Shown here one piece after another: positions 35,361 through 44,030 of a stretch of DNA of 64,000 nt (positions within the stretch are counted from its first letter, which is position 1; the number at the start of each line of letters is the position of its first letter). The stretch is from Devosia litorisediminis. Its GTDB lineage: Bacteria; Pseudomonadota; Alphaproteobacteria; Rhizobiales; Devosiaceae. Made by a program: the position numbers and the translations under genes. The stretch is from the NCBI RefSeq assembly GCF_018334155.1, contig NZ_JAGXTP010000001.1:124001-188000 (forward strand), read 5' to 3'. The notes under the pieces are model-generated. The model did no database searches, had not been told where the DNA came from, and saw only the letters and a list, made by a program, of their open reading frames with translations.

Positions 35361-35879
35361 TTGGCAGATGCGAGTGAAACGGGATCAGCCATTGCGATTG
35401 GCCCACGGATCGTGGCCGCGGGCGGGTTCGACCTGCTCTACCGAGAAGGCATGTCACTGATCGAGGAAGTGGCGGGTTATCTTGATGGCGAAGGCCGCAA
35501 TGACAGCCGGATCCTGAGCCGCGAAGCTTCGTTTGTTTACGCAACGGAATCGATGCGCCTGACGACGCGGTTGATGCAGCTGGCCTCCTGGTTGCTTCTG
35601 CAGCGTGCGGTCAATGAGGGCGAGATCACCAAGGAAAACGCCCGCTCTGAAAAAGAGAAGGTGAAGTTCTCGGCGACACCGTCCGAGCGCGGTGGCCCCG
35701 GCTATGACCAATTGCCGGGCACGCTGCGCGACTACATCGACAAGGGTGACCGGCTGTTCGACCGGGTCATGCAGTTCGATACGCTGGAGCGCGGCAAGGT
35801 GAGCGAACTTGATCCGGGCACTGCGAATGGCATTGCCGACCAGTTGGCGCGGCTTAAAGCAGCGTTCGGGCGGGCCTGA
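35361..35879 (+). CDS. DUF1465 family protein
   Basis: 172 residues from TTG 35361, with GAGGAGA eight bases ahead. Helical and soluble: FDLLYREGMSLIEEVAGYLDG, EASFVYATESMRLTTRLMQLASWLLLQRA and the ARLKAAFGRA end are typical of DUF1465, a family restricted to alphaproteobacteria. Function unknown. It lies 130 bases after the sRNA terminator. The gene after it runs in the opposite direction. Confidence 0.87.
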   Translation: MADASETGSAIAIGPRIVAAGGFDLLYREGMSLIEEVAGYLDGEGRNDSRILSREASFVYATESMRLTTRLMQLASWLLLQRAVNEGEITKENARSEKEKVKFSATPSERGGPGYDQLPGTLRDYIDKGDRLFDRVMQFDTLERGKVSELDPGTANGIADQLARLKAAFGRA

Positions 35880-35882
35880 GGC

Positions 35883-36167
35883 CTAGCCTGTCAATCCATC
35901 CAGACCTTCAGCTGTCCGTGACAGCTCGATCTCCATTACCTCATAGCGCGCGACAGCTTCGGTCACGAAGGGGTCCTGGGCAAGATAGGCCTCAATGGCT
36001 GCGCGATCACCCTTGGCCAGAATCAGGCCGCCAGTGCGCGGTACCTTGCGGCCCGAAGCGAGAAACCAACCCTTGTCATAGCCGGCATTGACCCAGTCGA
36101 TATGGCCGGCCATGACCGCGTCGGCCCGTTCAAGAGAAGCAATATAGGTCAGTGACAGGATCAGCAT
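35883..36167 (-). CDS. YciI-like protein
   Basis: 94 residues from ATG 36167. A small dimeric alpha/beta-barrel (DABB) protein of the YCII family, MLILSLTYIASLERADAVMAGH, with GWFLASGRKVPRTGGLILAK and DPFVTEAVARYEVMEIE. The RxxxGG-type segment (KVPRTGG) fits. Function unresolved, possibly a small dehydrochlorinase-like or sensing protein. Only four bases separate it from the end of DUF1465 (convergent). Confidence 0.85.
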   Translation of the reverse strand: MLILSLTYIASLERADAVMAGHIDWVNAGYDKGWFLASGRKVPRTGGLILAKGDRAAIEAYLAQDPFVTEAVARYEVMEIELSRTAEGLDGLTG

Positions 36168-36197
36168 GGCGGCGCCTAGTGAGGAAAAAGGACAAGA

Positions 36198-36226
36198 AAA
36201 AACCCGGCGCGAATGGCCGGGTTTTT
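36198..36226. terminator. Terminator of rpmE
   Basis: AACCCGGC (36201-36208) and GCCGGGTT (36216-36223) form a stem flanked by A-runs and T-runs on both sides; on the minus strand it ends the rpmE transcript. Confidence 0.82.
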
Positions 36227-36246
36227 CAAATCTGTCACAGGCTGGA

Positions 36247-36468
36247 TTAGATGCCCAGGCCCTTGAAACGCTCCTTGAAGCGCGAAACGCGGCCGCCGCG
36301 GTCGAGCAGCTGGCCCGTACCACCGGTCCAAGCCGGATGGGTCTTGGGATCGATATCGAGCTGCAGCGTGTCGCCTTCTTTGCCGTAGGTCGAACGCGTC
36401 TGGTATTTGGTGCCGTCGGTCATGACCACGTTGATGACGTGGTAGTCCGGATGAGTATCAGCCTTCAT
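36247..36468 (-). CDS. rpmE: 50S ribosomal protein L31
   Basis: 73 residues ([28 protein letters not shown], then [13 protein letters not shown]). The cysteines of the zinc-binding L31 form are missing, so this is the C-minus type. Monocistronic, with its own terminator. 221 bases separate it from the divergent ABC exporter; no other gene is seen there. Confidence 0.96.
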   Translation of the reverse strand: MKADTHPDYHVINVVMTDGTKYQTRSTYGKEGDTLQLDIDPKTHPAWTGGTGQLLDRGGRVSRFKERFKGLGI

Positions 36469-36689
36469 CGTATTCGCCTCAAATCAAACGGGCGCCGCAG
36501 CGCCCGGAGAGCATCTAGAACTGGTGTTGGGCGCTTCATACAGAAACCCTGCTCAATCTGCAAGGGCGTGGGCGCGGCAATTTCGCGCCGGACAAAGCGG
36601 TTGTCGGAGCAGGCCCCAGTGCCTATATCGGTGCCACAGCGTGGCCCGGAAATTCTGGACCCATCTCTCAAGAGTGGCGTAACCGAGCG

Positions 36690-38510
36690 ATGACAGACCA
36701 AGCCGTCCCCGTCCAGACCGATTCCAACAAGAGTGAAAACCAGCCCAAGGCGGCGCCGCGCAAGCTGCAGCCGCTGCGCAGACTGGTGCCGTTTATCCTG
36801 AGATATCCGGTACGGCTGTCACTGACCGTATTGTTCCTGCTGCTGTCGGCGGTGTCTTCACTGTCGATCCCGGCGGTGCTGGGTGGGGCGATTGACGAGG
36901 GCTTTATCCAGCAGAATCTGGAGAACGTGGCACGCTATGGCTGGCTGATCGTGGGTATTGCCGCGGTTATGGCCCTGGCTAGCGGTGCGCGGTTCTACTT
37001 TATCTCGGTGATTGGCGAACGCGTGTTGGCCGATCTGCGACAGGCTGTGTTCGTGCATCTGCTGCGGCTCGACGCGCGCTATTTCGATACCAATCGGGTC
37101 GGTGAACTCACCAGCCGGCTCAACGGCGATGTTGCGGTGATCCGCAATGCGGTGGGCTCGAGCTTCTCGCTGGCCCTGCGCTCCATGGTGACCATTATCG
37201 GTGCGCTCGTGATGATGTTCCTCACCAGCCCGGTGCTGACGCTGGCGGTGGTGATTGCGGCGCCGGCCCTGCTGCTGCCATTGATTGCCTATTCGCGCCG
37301 GCTGCGCGGCATGTCGCGCCGCACGCAGGACGCGCTGGCTGATCTGTCGGCCATGGCCACAGAGATGCTGGGCGCAACCCGCACCGTCAAATCCTTCACC
37401 CAGGAAAATGCGCAATCGGCAATCTACGACGCGCGCAGCGAAGACAGCTATCAGGCCGAGATCAAGCGCCTGGGCGCGCGCTCGGTGCTGGTTGGTCTGG
37501 TGATCTTTCTGGGTACTTCGGCTGTGGTGTTCCTTGTTTGGTGGGGCGCCCGTTCGGTGTTTGCCGGCACCGTGACTGCAGGCCAACTTACCCAGTTCCT
37601 CGTCTATGCCCTGATGGCCTCGGGCGCGCTGACCAATGTCAGCGAAGTGCTGGGCATTTTGCAGACCGTTGCGGGCGCCACTGAGCGGTTGACGGAAATC
37701 CTCGATACCGAGGCGACGATTACCGATCCGGCCAATCCAGTTGCGTTGCCAAGCCCTGCTCTGGGCACGGTGGATTTTGATCATGTCGATTTCGGCTATC
37801 AGACCAGCGGCTTTGAACGGGTGCTCAGCGATGTGAGTTTTTCGGTCGGGGCAGGCGAGACCGTCGCGCTGGTGGGTCCGTCGGGCTCGGGCAAGTCAAC
37901 CACGCTGTCGCTATTGCAGCGCTTTTACGATGTGAACGCCGGCACCATTCGCGTCGACGGAATCGATATTCGCGATGTGCGGCTGCAGGAGTTGCGGCAG
38001 CGTTTTGCCTATGTCGAGCAGGAGCCGACCATCTTTGCGGGGACGATCGCGGACAATATCCGCTTCGGCAAACCCGAGGCGAGCCACGCCGATGTCGAGG
38101 CAGCGGCCAAGGCCGCATTGGTGCATGATTTCGTGATGGAATTGCCGCTGGGTTATGACGCCATTGTCGGCGAACGTGGCGTGATGCTGTCTGGCGGGCA
38201 GAAGCAGCGTCTGGCGATTGCGCGCGCGATTCTGAAGAACGCACCGATCCTGCTGCTGGATGAAGCCACCAGCGCGCTGGATGCGCAGAGCGAGCAGCTG
38301 GTGCAGAAGGCGCTGGAGCATCTGATGCAGGGGCGCACCACGCTGGTAATTGCGCACCGTCTGGCAACGATCCGCGACGCCGACAAGATCCTGGTGCTTG
38401 ATGCGGGCCGCATCATCGACCAGGGGACCCATGACCAGCTGGTGACCAAAGGCGGCCGCTATGCCGAATTGGCCAAACTGCAGTTCCGGCTTGAAGACAT
38501 CCCCGCCTGA
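36690..38510 (+). CDS. ABC transporter, fused transmembrane and ATPase domains (MsbA/ATM1-like)
   Basis: 606 residues. A six-helix exporter-type transmembrane domain (residues 30-330) is followed by an ATPase domain with Walker A GPSGSGKS (about residue 396), YVEQEPTIFAGTIADNIRFG, the signature LSGGQ, Walker B ILLLDEATSALD and H-loop VIAHRLAT. It works as a homodimer exporting lipids, peptides or drugs; the substrate is unknown. Its arrangement divergent from rpmE is frequent in Rhizobiales. Confidence 0.93.
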   Translation: MTDQAVPVQTDSNKSENQPKAAPRKLQPLRRLVPFILRYPVRLSLTVLFLLLSAVSSLSIPAVLGGAIDEGFIQQNLENVARYGWLIVGIAAVMALASGARFYFISVIGERVLADLRQAVFVHLLRLDARYFDTNRVGELTSRLNGDVAVIRNAVGSSFSLALRSMVTIIGALVMMFLTSPVLTLAVVIAAPALLLPLIAYSRRLRGMSRRTQDALADLSAMATEMLGATRTVKSFTQENAQSAIYDARSEDSYQAEIKRLGARSVLVGLVIFLGTSAVVFLVWWGARSVFAGTVTAGQLTQFLVYALMASGALTNVSEVLGILQTVAGATERLTEILDTEATITDPANPVALPSPALGTVDFDHVDFGYQTSGFERVLSDVSFSVGAGETVALVGPSGSGKSTTLSLLQRFYDVNAGTIRVDGIDIRDVRLQELRQRFAYVEQEPTIFAGTIADNIRFGKPEASHADVEAAAKAALVHDFVMELPLGYDAIVGERGVMLSGGQKQRLAIARAILKNAPILLLDEATSALDAQSEQLVQKALEHLMQGRTTLVIAHRLATIRDADKILVLDAGRIIDQGTHDQLVTKGGRYAELAKLQFRLEDIPA

Positions 38511-38516
38511 CCGGGG

Positions 38517-39542
38517 TCAGCCCTCGGTCAGCTTGAACTCGATGCGACGATTGCGGCGATAGGCATCGTCGTTCTCACCGGGGTCGAGTGGGGTGAACTC
38601 GCCAAAGCCAGCGGCAACCAGCCGGTTGGGCGAGACGCCCTTGCTGACCAGATACTGCGCCACCGAGATGGCCCGGGCTGCCGAGAGTTCCCAGTTCGAG
38701 GGGAAGCGGGCATTGCTGATCGGACGGCTGTCGGTATGGCCATCAATGCGCAGCACCCAGTTGATGTCGGCCGGGATTTCGGTTTCCAGCTGGAGAATGG
38801 CGTCAGCCAGGGCATCAAGGTCGGGCAGGCCCTCGGACTGCACATCGGCCTGGCCGGCCTCGAACAGCACTTCGGACTGGAACACGAAGCGATCGCCGAC
38901 GACGCGCACATCGGCGCGGCCTTCCAGAATTTGCCGCAGACGGCCAAAGAAATCGGAGCGATAGCGGGTCAGGTCCTGAACGCGCTGCGCCAGGGCTACG
39001 TTGAGACGGCGCCCGAGATCGGCAATCTGGGTGCGCGACTGGACATCACGCGCCTCTGAGGCCTCCAGAGCCATCTCGAGAGCGCCAATCTGGGTGCGCA
39101 AGGCGGCTAGTTGCTGGTTCAGCAATGCAACCTGGGCATTGGCCTCGTTGGACAGCTCCTGGGCCGCCAGCAAATCACCCTGCAGACCGGCAATGGTATC
39201 GTCCTTGCCATCAATGCCCGCGCCGATGCCGGCGAGCTGATTGCTCAGGCTGGTGTTTTCGGCCTGGGCGCTGCCCAGCGTGGCGGTCAGATTGGCAATC
39301 TGGCTGGTCAGATCATCGGAATTGGCGCGTTCGAGCTGCAGCAGATCGGTGAGCTCGGCGATCTGGCTGTTGAGCCGGGCCAGGGCCGTATCGCGCCCCT
39401 GGATCTCCTGACCCAGAAAGAACTGGGTCAGCATGAACAGGCTGAGCATGAAGATGATGACCAGCAGCAGGCTGGACAGGGCGTCAACGAAGCCGGGCCA
39501 GTAATTGGCCTCGATGCGCCGACGCGAACGGGCTCCCGGCAT
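38517..39542 (-). CDS. OmpA-domain (MotB-like) coiled-coil membrane protein
   Basis: 341 residues: a short basic N-terminus, one transmembrane helix (LSSLLLVIIFMLSLFML, about residues 22-41), a long coiled coil (about 50-190, full of Leu/Ala/Gln heptads) and a C-terminal OmpA/MotB peptidoglycan-binding domain (DRFVFQSEVLFEAGQADVQS, RIDGHTDSRPI, RNRRIEFKL). The Asp in ANYWPGFVDALSSL just before the helix could be the proton-binding residue, as in MotB. The gene follows the MotA/TolQ-like gene with four bases between, so they form a stator-like complex. Confidence 0.85.
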   Translation of the reverse strand: MPGARSRRRIEANYWPGFVDALSSLLLVIIFMLSLFMLTQFFLGQEIQGRDTALARLNSQIAELTDLLQLERANSDDLTSQIANLTATLGSAQAENTSLSNQLAGIGAGIDGKDDTIAGLQGDLLAAQELSNEANAQVALLNQQLAALRTQIGALEMALEASEARDVQSRTQIADLGRRLNVALAQRVQDLTRYRSDFFGRLRQILEGRADVRVVGDRFVFQSEVLFEAGQADVQSEGLPDLDALADAILQLETEIPADINWVLRIDGHTDSRPISNARFPSNWELSAARAISVAQYLVSKGVSPNRLVAAGFGEFTPLDPGENDDAYRRNRRIEFKLTEG

Positions 39543-39546
39543 GGAC

Positions 39547-40533
39547 CTAGTTCCGCCGCTCGTTGTCAGACTGGGTCAGCACGGCGTCAATCAGTTCGCG
39601 CAGTTTGCGATTGGTTTCGCCCTGCTCGTCGATATGCTTGCGCAGATCATCCTGCTCAGTGCGCATGTGTTTGACCAGGCCATCGATCCCGCGTGCCAGT
39701 TCGGCCATGGCGCGAATGGCGTTCTGGCTGGAGTTCTGGTTCTGCATGGAGCTGCCAAGCTTGTCGAACATGGCCTGCATTTCGGGGCCGCCGGCATTGG
39801 CCTGCATGGCGCTGACCGGGTGATCAAGCTCGGTCATGGAGGTCATCCAGTCTTCGAGGTCGGTATAAAAGGCGTTCTGCGCCTGGCTGGTCTGCAGGTC
39901 GAGAAAACCCAGCACAAGCGAGCCGGCCAGACCAAACAGGGAGGACGAAAAGGCGGTGCCCATGCCGGCCAGCGGGGCCGTCAGCCCGTCCTTGAGGTTG
40001 GAAAACAGGGCCGCAGAATCGCCCGCGGTCACATCGAGCTGATTGATGACCCCAGCTACCGAGGTCACGGTCTGCAGCAGACCGTAAAACGTACCCATCA
40101 GGCCCAGGAAAACCAGCAGGCCGGTCAGATAGCGCGAGGTGTCCTTGGCTTCGTCGAGACGATTGCCGACGCTGTCGAGAATGGAGCGCATCGAGGAGGG
40201 GGTAATCACCGCCTCGCCGATCCGCTCACGCAGAATGCCGGCAACAGGCGCCAGAAGGATGGGCGCGCGCACATTGGTTGAGGTGCCGTCCTGAAGCGAA
40301 TTGACCCACTTCACTTCGGGAAACAATCTGGCAACCTGCCGAATGCTCAGGAAGATGCCGATCGCCAGGGCAAAGAAGATCATCGAGTTGATGAACGGGT
40401 TGGCCCAGAAAAAGGTGGTGATGGTGCTGAACAGGATCGCACCGACCAGAACCACCAACACCAGAAAGATCAGAATCTTGATGAGGTAAACAGTGGGACT
40501 GGCGAGGTGATAGGGATCGTAGCCTTGCGTCAT
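39547..40533 (-). CDS. MotA/TolQ/ExbB-like proton channel protein
   Basis: 328 residues with an unusual start: two helices (LIKILIFLVLVVLVGAILFS, FINSMIFFALAIGIFLSI) come before the canonical MotA/TolQ block with TGLLVFLGLMGTFYGLLQTV and the PLAGMGTAFSSSLFGLAGSLVLG helices. The C-terminal ~90 residues are a charged coiled coil. Together with the OmpA-type gene it probably makes an ion-driven energising unit in the inner membrane; there are no flagellar or TonB genes nearby. A widespread alphaproteobacterial pair of unknown function. Confidence 0.82.
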   Translation of the reverse strand: MTQGYDPYHLASPTVYLIKILIFLVLVVLVGAILFSTITTFFWANPFINSMIFFALAIGIFLSIRQVARLFPEVKWVNSLQDGTSTNVRAPILLAPVAGILRERIGEAVITPSSMRSILDSVGNRLDEAKDTSRYLTGLLVFLGLMGTFYGLLQTVTSVAGVINQLDVTAGDSAALFSNLKDGLTAPLAGMGTAFSSSLFGLAGSLVLGFLDLQTSQAQNAFYTDLEDWMTSMTELDHPVSAMQANAGGPEMQAMFDKLGSSMQNQNSSQNAIRAMAELARGIDGLVKHMRTEQDDLRKHIDEQGETNRKLRELIDAVLTQSDNERRN

Positions 40534-40672
40534 CTATGCCTAAACCTTGCCCAGCCCGCAAATCAGTTGGTGCAAGATTAGTCAGAGCTGCCGGATGGGG
40601 CAATGACAAAGGTCAAAGCGATCGCGGGTGTGAACGCGGCGCCATGATGGATGCCGCCGCGTTGAGCCAATC

Positions 40673-41467
40673 CTACTGGATGGGCTTGAGTTCCTTGAGC
40701 AGCAAAGGCTGCAGGATTTCGTTGCCAGCCACGATCTGACCGTTCCAGACCGAACCGGTGGTGCCAGCGTAATCGCTGACGAACCCACCGGCTTCCTTGA
40801 CCATGAGCATGCCGGGCGCGACATCCCAGGGCGCCAGACCGGCTTCCCAGAGGGCGTCGTAACGGCCGGCAGCGAGCCAGGCCATGTCCATGGCTATCGA
40901 GCCTGAACGGCGAATGCCGGCGACAGCGGGGTTGATATGGCCCAGCTGGCGCAGCTGGAGCGCGTCATTGGCCGTGCCCTGGGTCTTGATGCCGGTGCAC
41001 ACGACAGCGTCCGAGAGGCTGCGACGACCGGCAACGCGCAGGCGCTTGCGGTCATTGAGCCAGGTGCCGCCGCCCTTTTCGGCCGTGTAGAGCTCATCCA
41101 TGATCGGGTTGTAGATCACCGATGCCACGATCTCGTTGGCGCGCTCGAGCGCAATGGCAACGCCAAACAGCGGGATCGAGTGCAGGAAATTGGTGGTGCC
41201 ATCAAGCGGGTCGATGATCCAGCGATGCTGGCCATCGGTGCCGGCCACTTCGCCACCCTCTTCCATCAGGAAGGCATAGGTGGGACGTGCCTTTTGCAGT
41301 TCACCAAAGATGATCTGCTCGGCCCGCAGGTCGGCCTTGGAAACAAAGTCTGCCGGTCCCTTGCGGGATACCTGCAGGTTTTCGACTTCATTGAAGTCCT
41401 TGGTCAGTGATTTGCCGGCCTTGATAGCCGCGCTCACCATGACATTGAGGATAGCTGAACGTGCCAT
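40673..41467 (-). CDS. suhB: Inositol monophosphatase family protein
   Basis: 264 residues, with the Mg/Li-binding motifs of the family: VSKADLRAE, MEEGGEVAG, WIIDPLDGTTNFLH, and late APWDVAPGMLMVKEAGG. It dephosphorylates inositol-1-phosphate or related sugar phosphates; SuhB in other bacteria also acts on rRNA transcription. Starts two bases after the efp stop, so efp and suhB form one operon. Confidence 0.94.
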   Translation of the reverse strand: MARSAILNVMVSAAIKAGKSLTKDFNEVENLQVSRKGPADFVSKADLRAEQIIFGELQKARPTYAFLMEEGGEVAGTDGQHRWIIDPLDGTTNFLHSIPLFGVAIALERANEIVASVIYNPIMDELYTAEKGGGTWLNDRKRLRVAGRRSLSDAVVCTGIKTQGTANDALQLRQLGHINPAVAGIRRSGSIAMDMAWLAAGRYDALWEAGLAPWDVAPGMLMVKEAGGFVSDYAGTTGSVWNGQIVAGNEILQPLLLKELKPIQ

Positions 41468-41469
41468 TG

Positions 41470-42036
41470 TCAGTCCGCCCGACGCAAATAGGTGGTTTCG
41501 TTGGTGTCGACGACGATGCGTTCGCCAACGGCGATAAAGGGCGGCACCATGACCTTGAGGCCATTGCCAACCTTGGCAGGCTTGAACTGGTTGGAGGCGG
41601 TCTGACCCTTGGTAACGGGATCGGCCTCGATCACTTCAAGCACAACATTGGGTGGGAAGCGCACGCCCAAAGGGGTGTCCTCGTGCATTTCCAGGGTAAT
41701 CTTCATGCCATCGGACAGGAAAGCGGCGCGCTCGCCGACGAAATCCTTGGCCAGCTCGACCTGCTCGTAGCTCAGCTGATCCATGAACACCAAGCTGTCG
41801 CCCTGCTCATAGAGATAGGTGAAGTCACGGAATTCGAGTTCGACCTGCTCGACGGTCTCGGCGGAGCGGAAACGCTCGTTGAGCTTGGTGCCGGTCAGGA
41901 TGGCTTTGAGCTCAACCTGCGCATAGGCGCCGCCCTTGCCGGGCTTGACGTGATCGACCTTGACGGCGACCCAGAGACGGTCCTGGATGTTGAGGACGAA
42001 GCCGGGGCGAATTTCATTGCCGTTGATCTTGGCCAT
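41470..42036 (-). CDS. efp: Elongation factor P
   Basis: 188 residues from ATG 42036 (the ORF is open further upstream, but this start gives the normal EF-P length and N-terminus, [17 protein letters not shown]). Three beta-barrel domains. The loop VKPGKGGAY carries Lys at the modification position, so a lysine-type modification by EpmA is expected. It prevents ribosome stalling at polyproline; several Pro-rich proteins in this window (DUF882, TolA) would need it. Downstream: suhB. Confidence 0.96.
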   Translation of the reverse strand: MAKINGNEIRPGFVLNIQDRLWVAVKVDHVKPGKGGAYAQVELKAILTGTKLNERFRSAETVEQVELEFRDFTYLYEQGDSLVFMDQLSYEQVELAKDFVGERAAFLSDGMKITLEMHEDTPLGVRFPPNVVLEVIEADPVTKGQTASNQFKPAKVGNGLKVMVPPFIAVGERIVVDTNETTYLRRAD

Positions 42037-42156
42037 GCGGATGGTGCTTTCGGTGCGCAAACTGTTGGTGCGGGCCACGCGCGCCGGATGCGGCTGGCCG
42101 AAGGTTGATTGAGCTGATGGGCGTGGCGGGCTTATTGCCCCAGAACGCGGGTGGGT

Positions 42157-43275
42157 TCAAGGGTTTTGCGGTTCGGTGGGCTGGGCCGGTTCTGACGCGC
42201 TAGCCTCTGGGGCGGTGTCACTCGGCGCTGGGGGCGTCTGTTCTGGCGATTGGGTGACGCTGGGAACTTCGAAAATGGTCTCGATCTTTGGCACGGTTGC
42301 TGGCTCAAGCGGCCAGAAGCGGGCGCGCTCCTCGGCTTTGGCAAGATCCTCGGCGGGGATAGACACCAGCAGCCGGTCCAGCGAGGGATCGCTGAGGCCC
42401 TGACGCCGGGCCAGGGCGCGCCACATGGCGGCCTCCTGCAAATCAAGCGGCACGCCCTCGCCGACAGCGAGAAGCTTGGCATAGCGATTCTGAGCCACGG
42501 CATTACCGGCCTCTGCAGCCCTGGCATACCAGGCGACGGCGGCCTCGATATCCTGGTCGATACCCTGCCCCATATAGAGCAGGGTGGCATAATCGATCTG
42601 GGCGGCGATGAGGTTCTGCTCGGCAGCCAGTTCGATATAGCGGGCGCCCTTGACCGGGTCGGGTGGCATGCCGGCGCCTTCGATCAGCATGGTGCCGTAA
42701 TCGTACTGCGCTTCGGGCAGCTCGGCTTCGGCAGCCTCAAGCATCAGGGCCGCGGCGGTGGACAGGCTGGGCGAGGCGTAAACACCCTCGATATGGAGCA
42801 GGGCCATATTGTATTTGGCTGGCACATAGCCTGCCTGGGCAGCCTTGTTGAACAGGTCAGCGGCACGGGCGCGGTTCTTGGGCACGCCGATGCCTTCCTG
42901 ATAGAGCAGGGCCAATTCGAACGTGGCAAGCACATCGCCGTTATTGGCGGCCAGCTGATACCAGCCTGCGGCGCGCTGATCGTTCTGGGCTACACCGAGG
43001 CCCTTGGCATAGATTTCGGCGATAAGGGTTTGCGCGGCCGCATCGCCCTGTTCGGCGCGCGGCAGGGCAAATTCAAGCGCGGTCAGGAAATAGCCGCGCT
43101 GAAAGGCACCGAAGGCCAGATCGGTCGGCACGCGCGGGCCAAAGATCTGGTCGCTGATGCGTTCGGCTGGCCCTTCCTGCGGCGCATCAGTTGTTGTGGC
43201 GGCTTCCTGGGCCGTTACCGGTGCGGCGGCGAGCAGCGCCAGCAGGCTTGCAGCGATCAGCCGGGGCAGGGTCAT
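42157..43275 (-). CDS. Sel1-repeat (TPR-like) exported protein
   Basis: 372 residues. Signal peptide (MTLPRLIAASLLALLAAAPV, TAQ). About seven Sel1-like repeats of 35-37 residues follow, each with A..YG.......G...D...A..W...AA..G, e.g. YAKGLGVAQNDQRAAGWYQLA and GQGIDQDIEAAVAWYARAAE. The last ~60 residues are low complexity (Pro, Glu, Ala, Thr). A protein-protein interaction scaffold in the periplasm; partners unknown. Its ATG overlaps the stop of the ThiE-like gene. Confidence 0.88.
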   Translation of the reverse strand: MTLPRLIAASLLALLAAAPVTAQEAATTTDAPQEGPAERISDQIFGPRVPTDLAFGAFQRGYFLTALEFALPRAEQGDAAAQTLIAEIYAKGLGVAQNDQRAAGWYQLAANNGDVLATFELALLYQEGIGVPKNRARAADLFNKAAQAGYVPAKYNMALLHIEGVYASPSLSTAAALMLEAAEAELPEAQYDYGTMLIEGAGMPPDPVKGARYIELAAEQNLIAAQIDYATLLYMGQGIDQDIEAAVAWYARAAEAGNAVAQNRYAKLLAVGEGVPLDLQEAAMWRALARRQGLSDPSLDRLLVSIPAEDLAKAEERARFWPLEPATVPKIETIFEVPSVTQSPEQTPPAPSDTAPEASASEPAQPTEPQNP

Positions 43276-43868
43276 GCCGCGCCCAATGCATCAACGATGG
43301 TGGCGGTGGCGGCCACGGGATCCGCTGCCGACCAGATGGAGGTGGACAGAGCAAGAAATTCGGCGCCGCGCGTGTCGGTAGTGGGCGACGCGGCCGGATC
43401 GCTCAGGACCGCCGGAATTTCAAAGGTCGTGGCCCACCATTCAGCCAGGTCGGCGGCATTGGTGTCGCTGGCGCCGGCGAGCGGACCGAAGAACACGTAG
43501 TCGACGTTCATTTCGCCAACGGTCATGGCATCGTGTCGGGTTGCCAGGTTGCCCGCGCCCACGATCATGGATGGCTTGATGGCCGCAATCGCGGCCTTGA
43601 GGGCCACTGGCCCTTCAGTGACATGCACACCATCGGCACCAATCTTTTTGGCCAGCGCCGTGTTATTTTCGACCAGCACAGCGCAGCCCGCGGCTTGGCC
43701 CATGGCGACCAGTTCGGTTGCCAGTTTGGCATAGGCGGCGTCATCCAGCGATCCGCGCTGCACCAGCAGAGCAGAGAAGGTGGCGGCGTTCAGCACTGCG
43801 GCCACTGTCGCGGATGCCGTGTGCAGATCGGCAGTGGCTGGGGTGATCAGATACAGCTGGGGTGCCAT
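43272..43868 (-). CDS. ThiE/TenI-like protein
   Basis: 198 residues, TIM-barrel of the thiamine phosphate synthase superfamily: LYLITPATADLHTA, ALLVQRGS, LVENNTALAKKIGADGVHVTEGP, and MNVDYVFFGPLAG. The diphosphate-binding Gly-Ser-His and the PTxTK motif of true ThiE are degenerate (VGAGNLATRHDAM), and no other thi gene is near, so it may have a different activity or a moonlighting role. Coupled to the Sel1 gene by a four-base overlap. Confidence 0.65.
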   Translation of the reverse strand: MAPQLYLITPATADLHTASATVAAVLNAATFSALLVQRGSLDDAAYAKLATELVAMGQAAGCAVLVENNTALAKKIGADGVHVTEGPVALKAAIAAIKPSMIVGAGNLATRHDAMTVGEMNVDYVFFGPLAGASDTNAADLAEWWATTFEIPAVLSDPAASPTTDTRGAEFLALSTSIWSAADPVAATATIVDALGAA

Positions 43869-43963
43869 GGGTTCTCAATACTCGACGCTAGAAGCCTCTT
43901 CATGATGGGCCATTTTGGCAATAAAGAGGACGCCCCTCCAATAGGGGAAGGCAAACCTGGGCG

Positions 43964-44000
43964 CAAAGAAAATGCGCGCCCCCGGGAGGAGGACGCGCAT
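43964..44000 (-). terminator. Intrinsic terminator of fbaB
   Basis: ATGCGCG (43972-43978) pairs with CGCGCAT (43994-44000). Read on the minus strand, the stem is followed by TTTTCTTT. Confidence 0.75.
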
Positions 44001-44030
44001 CAGTTGTGACGTTGGGACGTCAGGTAGATC

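Noticed and set aside
38517..40533. Zorya-type anti-phage system (ZorA/ZorB look-alikes)
   Set aside because: MotA-like plus OmpA-like proteins resemble ZorAB, but no ZorC, ZorD or ZorE gene is next to them and the neighbours are housekeeping genes.
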